From: Corynebacterium mastitidis DSM 44356
GTDB lineage: Bacteria; Actinomycetota; Actinomycetes; Mycobacteriales; Mycobacteriaceae
Assembly: GCF_000375365.1 (NCBI RefSeq)
Contig: NZ_AQXB01000003.1
Location: forward strand, 124,001-188,000
Length of the DNA: 64,000 nt
Direction of reading: 5' to 3'
Position numbers and translations under genes: made by a program. The notes under the pieces are model-generated. The model saw nothing but the letters and a program-made list of their open reading frames with translations. It did no database searches and was not told the DNA's origin. This document shows, in pieces, positions 51,630 to 59,685 of the stretch (position 1 is its first letter; every line of letters starts with the position of its first letter).

Positions 51630-52829
51630 ATGGGCTACGACGTGGCGGGGGTCCGGGGGCTGTATAGCGCGCTCGGTGATGGTTGGACCTACCTCAACGC
51701 GCACGAACAACCCCAGATCCCGGAGCGGGTCATGGCGGGCGTGGCGCGGGCCTTCCGCACGGCACCCGCGCCGATCCGGGGCGGCGCCCCGTCCAAGCAC
51801 GGCCACGTGGCGCGCCTCGAGCGCGACCTCCACATCCACGCGGCCCGGGTGGCGGTGGCCGACCTGGTGGGCGCCACCCCCGAGCGCGTGGTGCTGGGCT
51901 CCAGCGTGGAGGCGCTCTACCGCAACCTGCTTCGGTGCATGAGGCCCATGCTCCGCCACGGCTCCTCCGTGGTGGCCTCCAGCCTGGATCGCCCCGAACT
52001 CTCCCAGGCGCTTATCGACGCCGTCCCCGACGTGCGCTGGGCGCAGCCCGACCTCGCCACCGGGGAGCTGCCCGCCTACCAGTACGCCACCCTCGTGGAC
52101 CGCAGCACGCGGCTCGCGGCGCTGCCTGCCGCCCACGATCTCCTCGGCGTGGTGACCCCGGTCCGGGAGATCGTGGAGACCGCCCACCAGCTTTCCCGCC
52201 TGTGGGTCCTGGTGGACGCTTCGGCCTACGCGCCGTACCGCCTCATCGAGGCCGACGAATGGGACGCGGACATCATCGCCCTCGACCTGGCCGCGCTGGG
52301 CGGCCCGCAGCTCGGCGCCCTGGTATTCCGGGACGAGCGCATGCTGCACCGCCTGGAGCGCCCGGAGAGCCTGGAGGACCCCATCTCGGCGGGGCTGGCG
52401 GGCGGGGTATCGGCCCTGGTGGATCACCTGGCGTCCCTGGTGGAGGGCGCGGCGGGGAGCCGCCGCGACCGGCTGCGCTACTGCATGGATCACCTGGACT
52501 ACTACCTCAGCGACCTGGGGCGCGACCTGGTGTTTTTCCTGGGCTCCCTGCCGAGCGTCCACATCATTGGGGTGTCCGGGGAGGCCGCCGCCGAGGCGCA
52601 CGTGGACCGGGTGCCGCGCATCTCCTTCGCCGTGCGGGGGGTCCCGGCGCACACCGTCTACCAGCGCCTGCTGGACAACGACCTCTACACCACGCTGACC
52701 CCGAACACCCCGCTGCTGGACACGATGGGCCTCACGGAGATCGGGGGCGCGGTCACCGTGTCCCTGGCCCCCTTCAACCAGGGCCACGACGTGGATCACC
52801 TCACCCGCGTGGTGGCCTCCCTGGGCTAG
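51630..52829 (+). CDS. Cysteine desulfurase-like aminotransferase fold protein (Rv3778c-like)
   Basis: This is a 399-residue protein of the aminotransferase class V / cysteine desulfurase-like fold. The start DVAGVRGLYSALGDGWTYLNA and the end GGAVTVSLAPFNQGHDVDHL are typical of the branch. The strand VLVDASAYAPY keeps the Asp that pairs with the PLP ring. However, where the PLP lysine is expected (before LGGPQLGALVF) the sequence reads ALDLAALGG, with no Lys. It may therefore be PLP-independent or non-catalytic. An AGGAGG site precedes the ATG. Its neighbour, the quinone oxidoreductase, matches the Rv3777/Rv3778c order. Confidence 0.82.
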   Translation: MGYDVAGVRGLYSALGDGWTYLNAHEQPQIPERVMAGVARAFRTAPAPIRGGAPSKHGHVARLERDLHIHAARVAVADLVGATPERVVLGSSVEALYRNLLRCMRPMLRHGSSVVASSLDRPELSQALIDAVPDVRWAQPDLATGELPAYQYATLVDRSTRLAALPAAHDLLGVVTPVREIVETAHQLSRLWVLVDASAYAPYRLIEADEWDADIIALDLAALGGPQLGALVFRDERMLHRLERPESLEDPISAGLAGGVSALVDHLASLVEGAAGSRRDRLRYCMDHLDYYLSDLGRDLVFFLGSLPSVHIIGVSGEAAAEAHVDRVPRISFAVRGVPAHTVYQRLLDNDLYTTLTPNTPLLDTMGLTEIGGAVTVSLAPFNQGHDVDHLTRVVASLG

Positions 52830-52838
52830 GCGCCGCGG

Positions 52839-53813
52839 TTAGGCCGCCGGGTCCTCGGAGACCCGCAGCGCCACCTTGCCTGTGACCTCCCCGGAGCGCA
52901 GCGCGGCGTGGGCCCGTGCGGCCTCGGCCAGCGGGAAGGTGGCGTGCACGCGGTGGCGAAGCGCCCCGCTGGCGAGCATGGGCCATACGTTGTCCACGGT
53001 GGCGGACACGATGCTGGCCTTGTCGGCCACGCTGCGCGCGCGCAGCGTGGTGGCGTGGATGCTCTGGCGGCGCGGCAGCATCGCCCCGAGGTTGACCTCG
53101 GCCTTGGTGCCGCCCTGGAGGCCGATGATGACGAGCTGGCCGTCGAGCGCCAGGCAGCGCATGTTGCGGTCCAGGTACTTGGCCCCGATGATGTCCAGGA
53201 TCACGTCGCAGGAGCCGCGCAGTTCTTGGGCAAAGTCCTGCTCGCGGTAGTTGATGAGGATGTCCGCCCCGAGATCGCGGCAGAACTCGAGCTTCTCCCC
53301 GGACCCGGCCGTCACGGCCACCTCCGCGCCGAGCGCCTTGGCCACCTGGATCGCGCAGGCGCCGATTCCGCCCGCGCCGCCGTGGATGAGCAGCCGCTGC
53401 CCGGTGGTAAGCCCGGCGACCATGCCCAGGTTGGACCACACGGTGCAGGCCACCTCCATGAACGAGCCGGTCTCGGCCAGGGAAAGCCCCTCCGGGATCG
53501 GAGCGAGCTGCCCCTCCGGCACGGCCACGTACTCGGCGTATCCGCCGCCGGCGAGCAGGCAGCCCACCTTGTCCCCGGGGCGTCGTGAGGTGTCCCCGGC
53601 GTCCACGATCGTGCCGGAGCACTCCAGGCCGATGGTCTCCGGGGCGCCCGGGGGCGGCGGGTAGTGCCCCTGCGCCTGGAGCAGGTCCGCGCGGTTGACC
53701 CCAGCGGTGTGCACCTTCACCAGCACCTCCCCCGGGCGCGGCGTGGGTGTGGGGGCGTCGCGCAGCGCCAGCGAGGCGGCGTCGGCGGGGTCGGTCAGGG
53801 TGATTGCCTTCAT
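52839..53813 (-). CDS. NADPH:quinone oxidoreductase-like (zinc-free MDR, Rv3777-like)
   Basis: This is a 324-residue medium-chain reductase of the QOR/PIG3 type. The start MKAITLTDPADAASLAL is typical, GVNRADLLQAQGHYPPPPGAPE is the family block after the first strands, and IHGGAGGIGACAIQVAKALGAEV is the NADPH-binding glycine motif. The zinc-binding residues of alcohol dehydrogenases are absent. The ATG at 53813 lies 8 bases after a TACCCT element. It converges with the desulfurase-like gene, with 9 bases between stops. Physiological substrate is unknown. Confidence 0.9.
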   Translation of the reverse strand: MKAITLTDPADAASLALRDAPTPTPRPGEVLVKVHTAGVNRADLLQAQGHYPPPPGAPETIGLECSGTIVDAGDTSRRPGDKVGCLLAGGGYAEYVAVPEGQLAPIPEGLSLAETGSFMEVACTVWSNLGMVAGLTTGQRLLIHGGAGGIGACAIQVAKALGAEVAVTAGSGEKLEFCRDLGADILINYREQDFAQELRGSCDVILDIIGAKYLDRNMRCLALDGQLVIIGLQGGTKAEVNLGAMLPRRQSIHATTLRARSVADKASIVSATVDNVWPMLASGALRHRVHATFPLAEAARAHAALRSGEVTGKVALRVSEDPAA

Positions 53814-53875
53814 GGCCCCCAGGGTAGAGGGTGCGCGCGGGTTGGGTAGGGTAATGGGTGCCGCCGTGGCGGCGA

Positions 53876-53960
<85 letters not shown>

Positions 53961-53978
53961 CTTTTTTCTGCGCCGCGT

Positions 53979-54285
53979 CGCGCTAAGGGGTGCCACCGGG
54001 CCGGGTGGGGCCTCCCGAACCCCCGCACCGTCACCCCTACGCGCGCTCGCCGCTTATCGACGCCCACCCCTGCTTCCGGCCTCGGCGGCCGAAGGGGTGT
54101 CAGCGGCGGGGTGAGGTGGCGCCCGACGGCGGTAGTGGCACCCCTTAGCGCCGTGCGGGGCGGAGTGGACCGAGAAGCCGTGCGGGGCGGCAACGAGGCT
54201 CGGGTGAGGGGCGTCGAGACGCCGAAGGGGTGCCACCTCGGCGGGGAAGACCCGGCGTGGGCCGCCAATGGCACCCCTTAGCGCG
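53979..54285. repeat. Dispersed inverted-repeat family, three units in a 365-base gap
   Basis: The gap 53961-54325 holds unit 1, CGCTAAGGGGTGCCACC (53981-53997) with TCACCCCTACGCGCG; unit 2, GAAGGGGTGTCA near 54091 with GTGGCACCCCTTAGCGCC (54135-54152); unit 3, AAGGGGTGCCACC near 54225 with ATGGCACCCCTTAGCGC (54269-54285). I see no gene there. It lies between tRNA-Ser and the end of the aminotransferase gene. Confidence 0.87.
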
Positions 54286-54325
54286 GCAGAAGCCCCGCAG
54301 GCGAGGGCCGGAGCCGCCGCAGACC

Positions 54326-55363
54326 CTACAGGCCCAGCTCGCGCCAGGCGGCGAGGACCTGATCCACCTCGTCCGTGGTGGTCACGCTGATGCGTACGCC
54401 GTCGGGGAAGGCGCGGACGAGGATGTTGCGGGCGGCCAGGGCGTCGGAGACGCGGGTGGGGTACTCGGGGTCGTCGGCGGGGGTGGGCAGCCAGACGAAG
54501 TTGCCCTGGGAGGGCAGCGCGCCGGTGGCCTCGGAGAGGCGGTCGCGCTGCGCGATGACCTCGTCGAGGCGGCGCATGGCGTCCTCGTGGGCGTCCAGGG
54601 AGGCGAGCGCCCCGGCCTGGGCCACGGAGGAGATGGAGAAGGGGATGCAGACCTTGTTGAGGGCCTCGATGTACTCCACGGGCCCGAAGGCGTATCCCAC
54701 GCGCGCCCCGGCCAGGCCGTAGGCCTTGGAGAAGGTGCGCAGCGCCACGAGGTTGGGCCAGCGGCCAACCTCCACGGTGCCCTCGGGGGTGTCCTCGGCG
54801 CGGTTGAACTCGTAGTAGGCCTCGTCGAGGGCCACGGTGATGCGCTCGGGGACGCGCCGCATGAAGGAGTCGAACTCCGCCTGCGTGATGGTGGAGCCGG
54901 TGGGGTTGTTGGGGTTGCACAGGAAGATGAGCGTGGTGCGCTCGGTGATGGCCTCGATCATGGCGTCGAGGTCGTGGCGCCCGGCGTCATCCAGGGGCAC
55001 CATCACGGGCTTGGCGCCCACGACCTGGGCGAAGATGGGGTAGGCCTCGAAGCTGCGCCAGGGGAAGATCACCTCGTCCCCGGGGCCGCTGGTGATCTGC
55101 ACGAGCTGCTGGCACAGGGCGGACGAGCCGCAGCCGGTGGCCACCTGCTCCACCGGGAGGCCGAGGTGCTCGGCGAGGCGGTGGCGCAGCGCGTTGACGC
55201 CCATGTCGGGGTAGCGGTTGGCCCCGTCGGCGGCGCGGCTCATGGCCTCGGCCACGGCGGGCAGCGGCGGGGTGGACATCTCGTTGGAGGAGATCTTGAT
55301 GGCCTGCTCAAGGTTCTCGCCGGGGACGTACGCGGGGATGGAATCGAGGTCGGGGCGAATCAT
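54326..55363 (-). CDS. pat: Aromatic amino acid / histidinol-phosphate aminotransferase
   Basis: This is a 345-residue PLP aminotransferase of fold type I. The IRPDLDSIPAYVPG opening and ISSNEMSTPPLP match the HisC/Pat family. NPNNPTG (residues about 156-162) binds PLP phosphate, LDEAYYEF carries the Asp, and TFSKAYGLAGARVGYAF has the PLP Lys. The ITTDEVDQVLAAW C-terminus is usual. In corynebacteria the equivalent gene encodes the phenylpyruvate aminotransferase Pat, and in mycobacteria a hisC2 lies in the same neighbourhood. Phenylalanine/tyrosine synthesis fits the prephenate dehydrogenase gene 7 kb away. A TAGACT element 6 bases before the ATG implies a leaderless message. Confidence 0.9.
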   Translation of the reverse strand: MIRPDLDSIPAYVPGENLEQAIKISSNEMSTPPLPAVAEAMSRAADGANRYPDMGVNALRHRLAEHLGLPVEQVATGCGSSALCQQLVQITSGPGDEVIFPWRSFEAYPIFAQVVGAKPVMVPLDDAGRHDLDAMIEAITERTTLIFLCNPNNPTGSTITQAEFDSFMRRVPERITVALDEAYYEFNRAEDTPEGTVEVGRWPNLVALRTFSKAYGLAGARVGYAFGPVEYIEALNKVCIPFSISSVAQAGALASLDAHEDAMRRLDEVIAQRDRLSEATGALPSQGNFVWLPTPADDPEYPTRVSDALAARNILVRAFPDGVRISVTTTDEVDQVLAAWRELGL

Positions 55364-55431
55364 GCGGTTAGTCTATCGTGCTGCCGGTTTGTCATCACAA
55401 CGCTCCACCGGGTAGCATTCCAGGAGGCTTA

Positions 55432-55520
55432 GGAGACGTGCCAGAGCGGCCGAATGGGGCTCACTGCTAATGAGTTGTCCTCTTAACGGGGGACCGGAGG
55501 TTCAAATCCTCTCGTCTCCG
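55432..55520 (+). tRNA. tRNA-Ser (anticodon GCT)
   Basis: This is an 89-base class II tRNA. GGAGACG and CGTCTCC form the acceptor stem, with discriminator G and no encoded CCA. The anticodon arm CTCACTGCTAATGAG gives anticodon GCT. The long variable arm follows, then the T arm GGAGGTTCAAATCCTC. It lies 4 bases before a tRNA-Arg gene, so the two are probably cotranscribed. Confidence 0.96.
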
Positions 55521-55524
55521 CCAC

Positions 55525-55600
55525 GCGCCCGTGGCTCAACGGATAGAGCATCTGACTACGGATCAGAAGGTTGGGGGTTCGAATCCCTCCGGGCGCACCA
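55525..55600 (+). tRNA. tRNA-Arg (anticodon ACG), copy 1
   Basis: This tRNA has acceptor GCGCCCG/CGGGCGC, discriminator A and an encoded CCA at 55598-55600. The anticodon loop CTACGGA gives ACG, read as ICG after deamination by TadA, whose gene starts at the end of this window. The 73-base body is identical to the copy at 59552. Confidence 0.97.
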
Positions 55601-55605
55601 CGCAC

Positions 55606-55637
55606 AGCCTCCCCGGCGGATACCGGGGAGGCTTTTT
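55606..55637 (+). terminator. Rho-independent terminator of the tRNA-Ser/tRNA-Arg unit
   Basis: AGCCTCCCCGG (55606-55616) pairs with CCGGGGAGGCT (55623-55633) over 11 bases with a 6-base loop, followed by a T5 run. It closes the tRNA transcript. Confidence 0.93.
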
Positions 55638-55710
55638 CTGTGTCGCGGGGTGGTGTCTGTGGCGCCGGACTGGCGAGTGCGGAGCCGGGGCCGCACCGCG
55701 CCAGCCCGGG

Positions 55711-56496
55711 TTATTCCTCGGGGACGGGCAGTACCACGCCGTCGCGCACGTAGGTCTTGGTGGATTCCACGTCGTAGGCGTGGATCGCGGAGACCACGGG
55801 GGTGAGCAGGGGATTGAGGCGCGCCGCGTTCTCCTGGGAGAAAAAGGCCTCGCGCTCCTCGTCGGAGGGGAATCCGAGGATGAGGCTGGCATGGAGCCGC
55901 TGGTCCCGGGGGTTGTCATGGGCCACGTTGGGGGTGTCCCACAGCTTTTTGCTCCAGGGCAGGAAGCTCTGCGTGCGCAGCTCCGTCAGCGCGGCCTCGC
56001 GGACAAGGGCGGGCACGAGCTGCCGGTACAGCGCCTTGTTGAGCGCCGGGGCATGGACGCCCGGGCGGCGGCGCAGGTAGAGGACGGCCCGGGAGCGCGT
56101 GGGCTGGCCGGGGGCGACGTGGTACCAGCGGGAGGTATAGGGCGCCCCGCCGTAGTACAGGGTGCGGCGGAACACGTTGACCTCGTCCCTAAAGGCCAGG
56201 GCGGTCTGCGCGCGCCCCTTGATCGGGGCCAGGGCGTGGGCGTGGGTGACCTCCGCGATGCCGTCGATGCGGCGGTCGGCGGGGATGAGGGTCTCCAGTC
56301 CGTCGGCGTGGGGCCAGCGCCCGGGGTTGTTCTCCGCGAGGTGGACCTGGCGGTACTCGCGGAGGCCGGGCGTGGCGGAGATGATCCGCGAGTGGGGGCC
56401 GCTCCAGTACGCCATGCTGGCGGCGCGGGGCTGATCGGCGCGCGCCCACAGGAGGATGGAGGAGGTGAAGTGCTTGGTGTGGCGGAGGGTGGTCAT
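55711..56496 (-). CDS. EthD-like dimeric alpha-beta barrel protein
   Basis: This is a 261-residue soluble protein. The N-terminal part (SMAYWSGPHSRIISATPGLREYRQVHLAENNPGR) has the layout of EthD-type dimeric alpha-beta barrels, in which a PGLxxYxQxH segment is typical. A second barrel-like half runs from about residue 110 with RRTLYYGGAPYTSRWYHV. The assignment is by pattern and only moderate. It is 23 bases after the alpha/beta hydrolase gene on the same strand, and both probably respond to the divergent TetR regulator. A role in handling a small aromatic or ester compound is inference. Confidence 0.6.
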   Translation of the reverse strand: MTTLRHTKHFTSSILLWARADQPRAASMAYWSGPHSRIISATPGLREYRQVHLAENNPGRWPHADGLETLIPADRRIDGIAEVTHAHALAPIKGRAQTALAFRDEVNVFRRTLYYGGAPYTSRWYHVAPGQPTRSRAVLYLRRRPGVHAPALNKALYRQLVPALVREAALTELRTQSFLPWSKKLWDTPNVAHDNPRDQRLHASLILGFPSDEEREAFFSQENAARLNPLLTPVVSAIHAYDVESTKTYVRDGVVLPVPEE

Positions 56497-56519
56497 GGGT
56501 GCTCCTTGGCGTGGTGGGA

Positions 56520-57374
56520 TTAGGGGCGGAAGAACTCGGCGGCGAGGGGGGCGAACTTTTCCCAGTACTGGAAGATCCCGCCGTGCCCGGAGTTCGGGTA
56601 GATGATGAGCTCGCTGTGGGGGATGCGGCGGTGCAGGTCCCCGGACAGGGGCATGGGCACCATGCGGTCGTTGTCCCCGTTGGCGATGAGGGTGGGGTGG
56701 GTGATCTCGGAGAGGTCGGCGGGCCGGGAGCGCCCGTAGCGCTGGATGGCCTTGAGCTGCGTTCGGAACGCCGCGACGGTGATGGGGGCGTCGCGCGCCT
56801 CGGTGCGCTCGTGGAGCCTGCGGATGTACTCCTTGCCGGCGCGCTTGCCCTGCGCGTCCCGGTGGAAGAAGAGGAACTCTTTGGGATCGGAGCGGGTGAG
56901 GGTGGCGCGCAGGATGTCCCAGTAGGTGGTGGCCACGACCTTGTCGATGTCCTTGCCGCCCCGGGGTCCGGTGCCGGTGAGGGCGATCCTGCGCACGAGG
57001 TCGGGGTGGGCCAGGAGGAGGTCCTGGGCGATGAAGCCGCCCATGGAGAAGGCGAAGACGTCCACGGTGCGGTACCCCAGCCCGGTGATGAAGTCGTAGG
57101 CGTCCTGCGCGGCCTCCTCGATCGTGCCTGGGACGACGCCGCCGGAGACGCCCACCCCCTGCTGGTCGAAGGTGATGACGTGGCGCCGCTGGGCGATGGC
57201 GTCCACGATGCGGGGGTCCCAGTTATCGAGCGTGGCCGCGAGGTGGGCGAAGAACACCACGGGGACGTCGTCGTGGCCCTGGGCGGGGCCGAGTTCCCGG
57301 TAGGCGAAGGTCTTGCCGTGGGTGGTGAGGGTGGAGGTGGTGGCGTGGGCGTAGGAGGTGAGGGGATTTGACAC
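56520..57374 (-). CDS. Alpha/beta hydrolase (haloperoxidase/esterase-like)
   Basis: This is a 284-residue alpha/beta hydrolase. The core shows VVFFAHLAATLDNWDPRIVDAIAQRRHVITFDQQGVGVSGG with an H-x-x-x oxyanion region. The nucleophile elbow FAFSMGGFIAQDLLL holds the catalytic Ser, NGDNDRMVPMP the acid, and NSGHGGIFQY the His. It is in the family of epoxide-hydrolase/perhydrolase-like proteins. It heads a two-gene unit with the EthD-like gene. The intergenic region to the TetR gene contains two palindromic operators, so expression is likely to be derepressed by a ligand. The substrate is unknown. Confidence 0.88.
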   Translation of the reverse strand: MSNPLTSYAHATTSTLTTHGKTFAYRELGPAQGHDDVPVVFFAHLAATLDNWDPRIVDAIAQRRHVITFDQQGVGVSGGVVPGTIEEAAQDAYDFITGLGYRTVDVFAFSMGGFIAQDLLLAHPDLVRRIALTGTGPRGGKDIDKVVATTYWDILRATLTRSDPKEFLFFHRDAQGKRAGKEYIRRLHERTEARDAPITVAAFRTQLKAIQRYGRSRPADLSEITHPTLIANGDNDRMVPMPLSGDLHRRIPHSELIIYPNSGHGGIFQYWEKFAPLAAEFFRP

Positions 57375-57425
57375 TGGTTGTTCCTCGTAGACAGTGGAGG
57401 GAGGGCGTCGCGCGACGCCGTATGA

Positions 57426-57454
57426 TGAACGCGTTCAATTATGAATGCGTTCAT
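57426..57454. promoter_or_regulatory. Two TetR-type operators between hydrolase and tetR genes
   Basis: TGAACGCGTTCA at 57426-57437 is a perfect 12-base palindrome. ATGAATGCGTTCAT at 57441-57454 is a close match with one asymmetric pair. They lie side by side in the divergent region, 50 bases from the hydrolase start and 35 from the tetR start, as expected for sites of the TetR protein. Confidence 0.75.
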
Positions 57455-57488
57455 GAATGCTGTCAAGAAACTACCCTCAGGAGGCGCT

Positions 57489-58103
57489 ATGACCACCGAT
57501 GCCGCACCCACGGGGCGCCGCGAACGGGCAAAGGAGGAGAAGCGTAGGCGCATCGTCGCCGCCGCCCAGAGGCTCTTCGCGGAGGAGGACGTGGACTGCG
57601 TCACCGCGCAGCGCCTCGCGCGGGAGGCTGAGGTGGCCACCGGCACCCTGTACCTCTATGCCGCCACCAAGGCGGAGCTGCTCATCATGGCAAAGAACGA
57701 CAAGTTCGCCTCCGCCATCTGTGAGGGTGCGGCCGCAGTGGCGGCGGCGGTGTCGGACGAGGGGCCCGTGCAGCGGGTGATGCTGCTGCTGGAGCCGGTG
57801 GTCCGGTGCATCCGCGAGCAGCCGCACAACGGCCGCGCCTACATGAACGAACTGCTCTACGGGAACCCGCAGGAACCGCACCGGGCCCGGGGGCTGGAGC
57901 TCTCCTTTGCCCTGGAGGAGTCCGTGGCGGGCGTGCTGGTGGACAGCGCTGGCCTTGACGCGCCCCGGGCGGCTACCCTGGCCCGGGTGGTGACGGCGAT
58001 TATGCAGTTAACCACCACGGCCACGCTGCACGCGGAGGATACCGTCGCGGAGATCCTGGACACGATCCGCACGCAGCTCCACGCCGTCTTGTCCGCACGC
58101 TAG
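57489..58103 (+). CDS. TetR/AcrR family transcriptional regulator
   Basis: This is a 204-residue one-component repressor. The N-terminal HTH runs over about residues 11-60: RERAKEEKRRRIVAAAQRLF, then QRLAREAEVATGTLYLYAATKAEL, the classical TetR helix pair and tail. The C-terminal 140 residues are helical and ligand-binding, with no recognisable specificity. The ATG at 57489 has a CAGGAGG site; the open frame extends into the operator region and was rejected. It is divergent from the alpha/beta hydrolase and EthD-like genes and probably represses them and itself through the two palindromes at 57426-57454. Confidence 0.9.
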   Translation: MTTDAAPTGRRERAKEEKRRRIVAAAQRLFAEEDVDCVTAQRLAREAEVATGTLYLYAATKAELLIMAKNDKFASAICEGAAAVAAAVSDEGPVQRVMLLLEPVVRCIREQPHNGRAYMNELLYGNPQEPHRARGLELSFALEESVAGVLVDSAGLDAPRAATLARVVTAIMQLTTTATLHAEDTVAEILDTIRTQLHAVLSAR

Positions 58104-58146
58104 TCACGGCGCCCCACCGGGCGGCCGAGGGGAATGGGGAACCGCA

Positions 58147-59484
58147 ATGTCCGCCGAGAAGACCACCATCACGCGCCTGGACCTCGATCCGGCCCGCGCC
58201 CCGCAGCTCTCCGAGGAGCTGGCGGACGCCCCCATCCACGAGGTGATCGAGCTGGTGGAGCGCAGCAGCGCCACCCGCGCCGCGCTGGTGCTGCGCCTGC
58301 TCTCCCGCAGCCGCGCCATCGAGGTGTTCGACGCCCTGGACCCCGCGCACCAGGCGGACCTCATCGGCGCCCTGCAGAGCAAGGAGACCTACGAGTTCTT
58401 CGTGGACATGGACCCGGACGATCGGGTGTCCCTCCTCGACGAGCTGCCCGCCGAGATCGCCGAGCAGCTCCTGCGCGACCTCGACGCCACCGAGCGCGAC
58501 ATCACCGGCGTGGTCCTGGGTTACCCCAGGGGCTCGGTGGGCCGCCGCATGTCCCCCGAGGTACCCACCATCTACGCGGACATGACGGCCGCCCGGGCCC
58601 TCGACGAGTTGCGCCGTCAGGCGCACGACGTGGAGACGATCTACCTCATCCCCGTCACCAACCGGGACCGCACCCTGGTGGGGGTGTGCTCGCTGCGCAC
58701 CCTGTTCACCGCCGACCCGGAGGCCCCGCTGGCGGACCTCATGGCGGCCCCGGTGTTCGCCAACGCGCACGACGACGCCGAGGAGACCGCCCGCTGGTTC
58801 CTCCCCCTGGACTACCTGGCCATCCCCATCGTGGACGACTCCACGCGGCTGGTGGGCATCCTCACCTTCGACGACGCCGCCGACATCGCCGAGGAGGCGG
58901 AGTCCGAGGACTCCGCCCGCGCCGGTGGCTCCGAGCCGCTGCAGCAGCCGTACCTTTCCACCCCGCTGCTCAAGCTGGTGCGCTCCCGCGTGGTGTGGCT
59001 GCTGGTGCTGGCGGTCTCCGCGCTGCTCACGGTCAAGGTGCTGGATAGTTTCGAGGCCACGCTCTCCCAGGCGGTGGTGCTCTCCCTGTTCATCCCGCTG
59101 CTCACCGGCACGGGCGGCAACACCGGCAACCAGGCGGCCACCACGGTCACGCGCTCGCTGGCCCTCGGCGACGTGCGCAAGCGGGACGTGGCCCAGGTGA
59201 TGTGGCGCGAGCTGCGGGTGGGGCTGACGCTGGGCGCGCTGCTGGGCTCGCTCGGCTTCGTCCTGGCCACTGTGGTCTACGGGCTGCCCATGGGCACGGT
59301 GATCGGGCTGACCATGCTGGCGGTGTGCACCATGTCCGCCACCGTGGGCGGGGCCATGCCGATCATCGCCAAGGCCGTGGGGGCGGACCCCGCGGTGTTC
59401 TCCAACCCCTTCATCTCCACCTTCTGCGACGCCACGGGGCTCGTGGTGTACTTTTGCATCGCCAAGGCCATCCTCGGGCTGTGA
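58147..59484 (+). CDS. mgtE: Magnesium transporter MgtE
   Basis: This is a 445-residue MgtE-family Mg2+ channel. The N-domain (about residues 10-135) has HEVIELVERSSATRAALVLRLL and MDPDDRVSLLDELPAE. A CBS pair follows (about 140-255), with ETIYLIPVTNRDRTLVGVCSLRTLF and IPIVDDSTRLVGILTFDDAADIAEEAESEDSA. Five helices then include VLSLFIPLLTGTGGNTGNQA, a pore signature, and a C-terminal GLVVYFCIAKAIL. Acidic residues of the Mg sensor are present in both soluble domains. It is 43 bases after the tetR gene and may be a separate unit. Confidence 0.96.
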   Translation: MSAEKTTITRLDLDPARAPQLSEELADAPIHEVIELVERSSATRAALVLRLLSRSRAIEVFDALDPAHQADLIGALQSKETYEFFVDMDPDDRVSLLDELPAEIAEQLLRDLDATERDITGVVLGYPRGSVGRRMSPEVPTIYADMTAARALDELRRQAHDVETIYLIPVTNRDRTLVGVCSLRTLFTADPEAPLADLMAAPVFANAHDDAEETARWFLPLDYLAIPIVDDSTRLVGILTFDDAADIAEEAESEDSARAGGSEPLQQPYLSTPLLKLVRSRVVWLLVLAVSALLTVKVLDSFEATLSQAVVLSLFIPLLTGTGGNTGNQAATTVTRSLALGDVRKRDVAQVMWRELRVGLTLGALLGSLGFVLATVVYGLPMGTVIGLTMLAVCTMSATVGGAMPIIAKAVGADPAVFSNPFISTFCDATGLVVYFCIAKAILGL

Positions 59485-59551
59485 CCAGGTAATTTGTCGA
59501 TCCCCGGGAGGCGGGGTAACTTCTTCTCCCAGAGCAACAGTGTTGTTGCCT

Positions 59552-59624
59552 GCGCCCGTGGCTCAACGGATAGAGCATCTGACTACGGATCAGAAGGTTG
59601 GGGGTTCGAATCCCTCCGGGCGCA
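59552..59624 (+). tRNA. tRNA-Arg (anticodon ACG), copy 2
   Basis: This is a 73-base body identical to the copy at 55525. It lacks the encoded CCA; the sequence after the discriminator A is CTTTTTTC, which probably acts as the terminator. The two copies are in the same orientation 4.0 kb apart. Confidence 0.97.
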
Positions 59625-59685
59625 CTTTTTCATATCCGGGGGTTACGCGCTGAAAAAACCGCCGTGCTCTGCCACAATGATCCGC

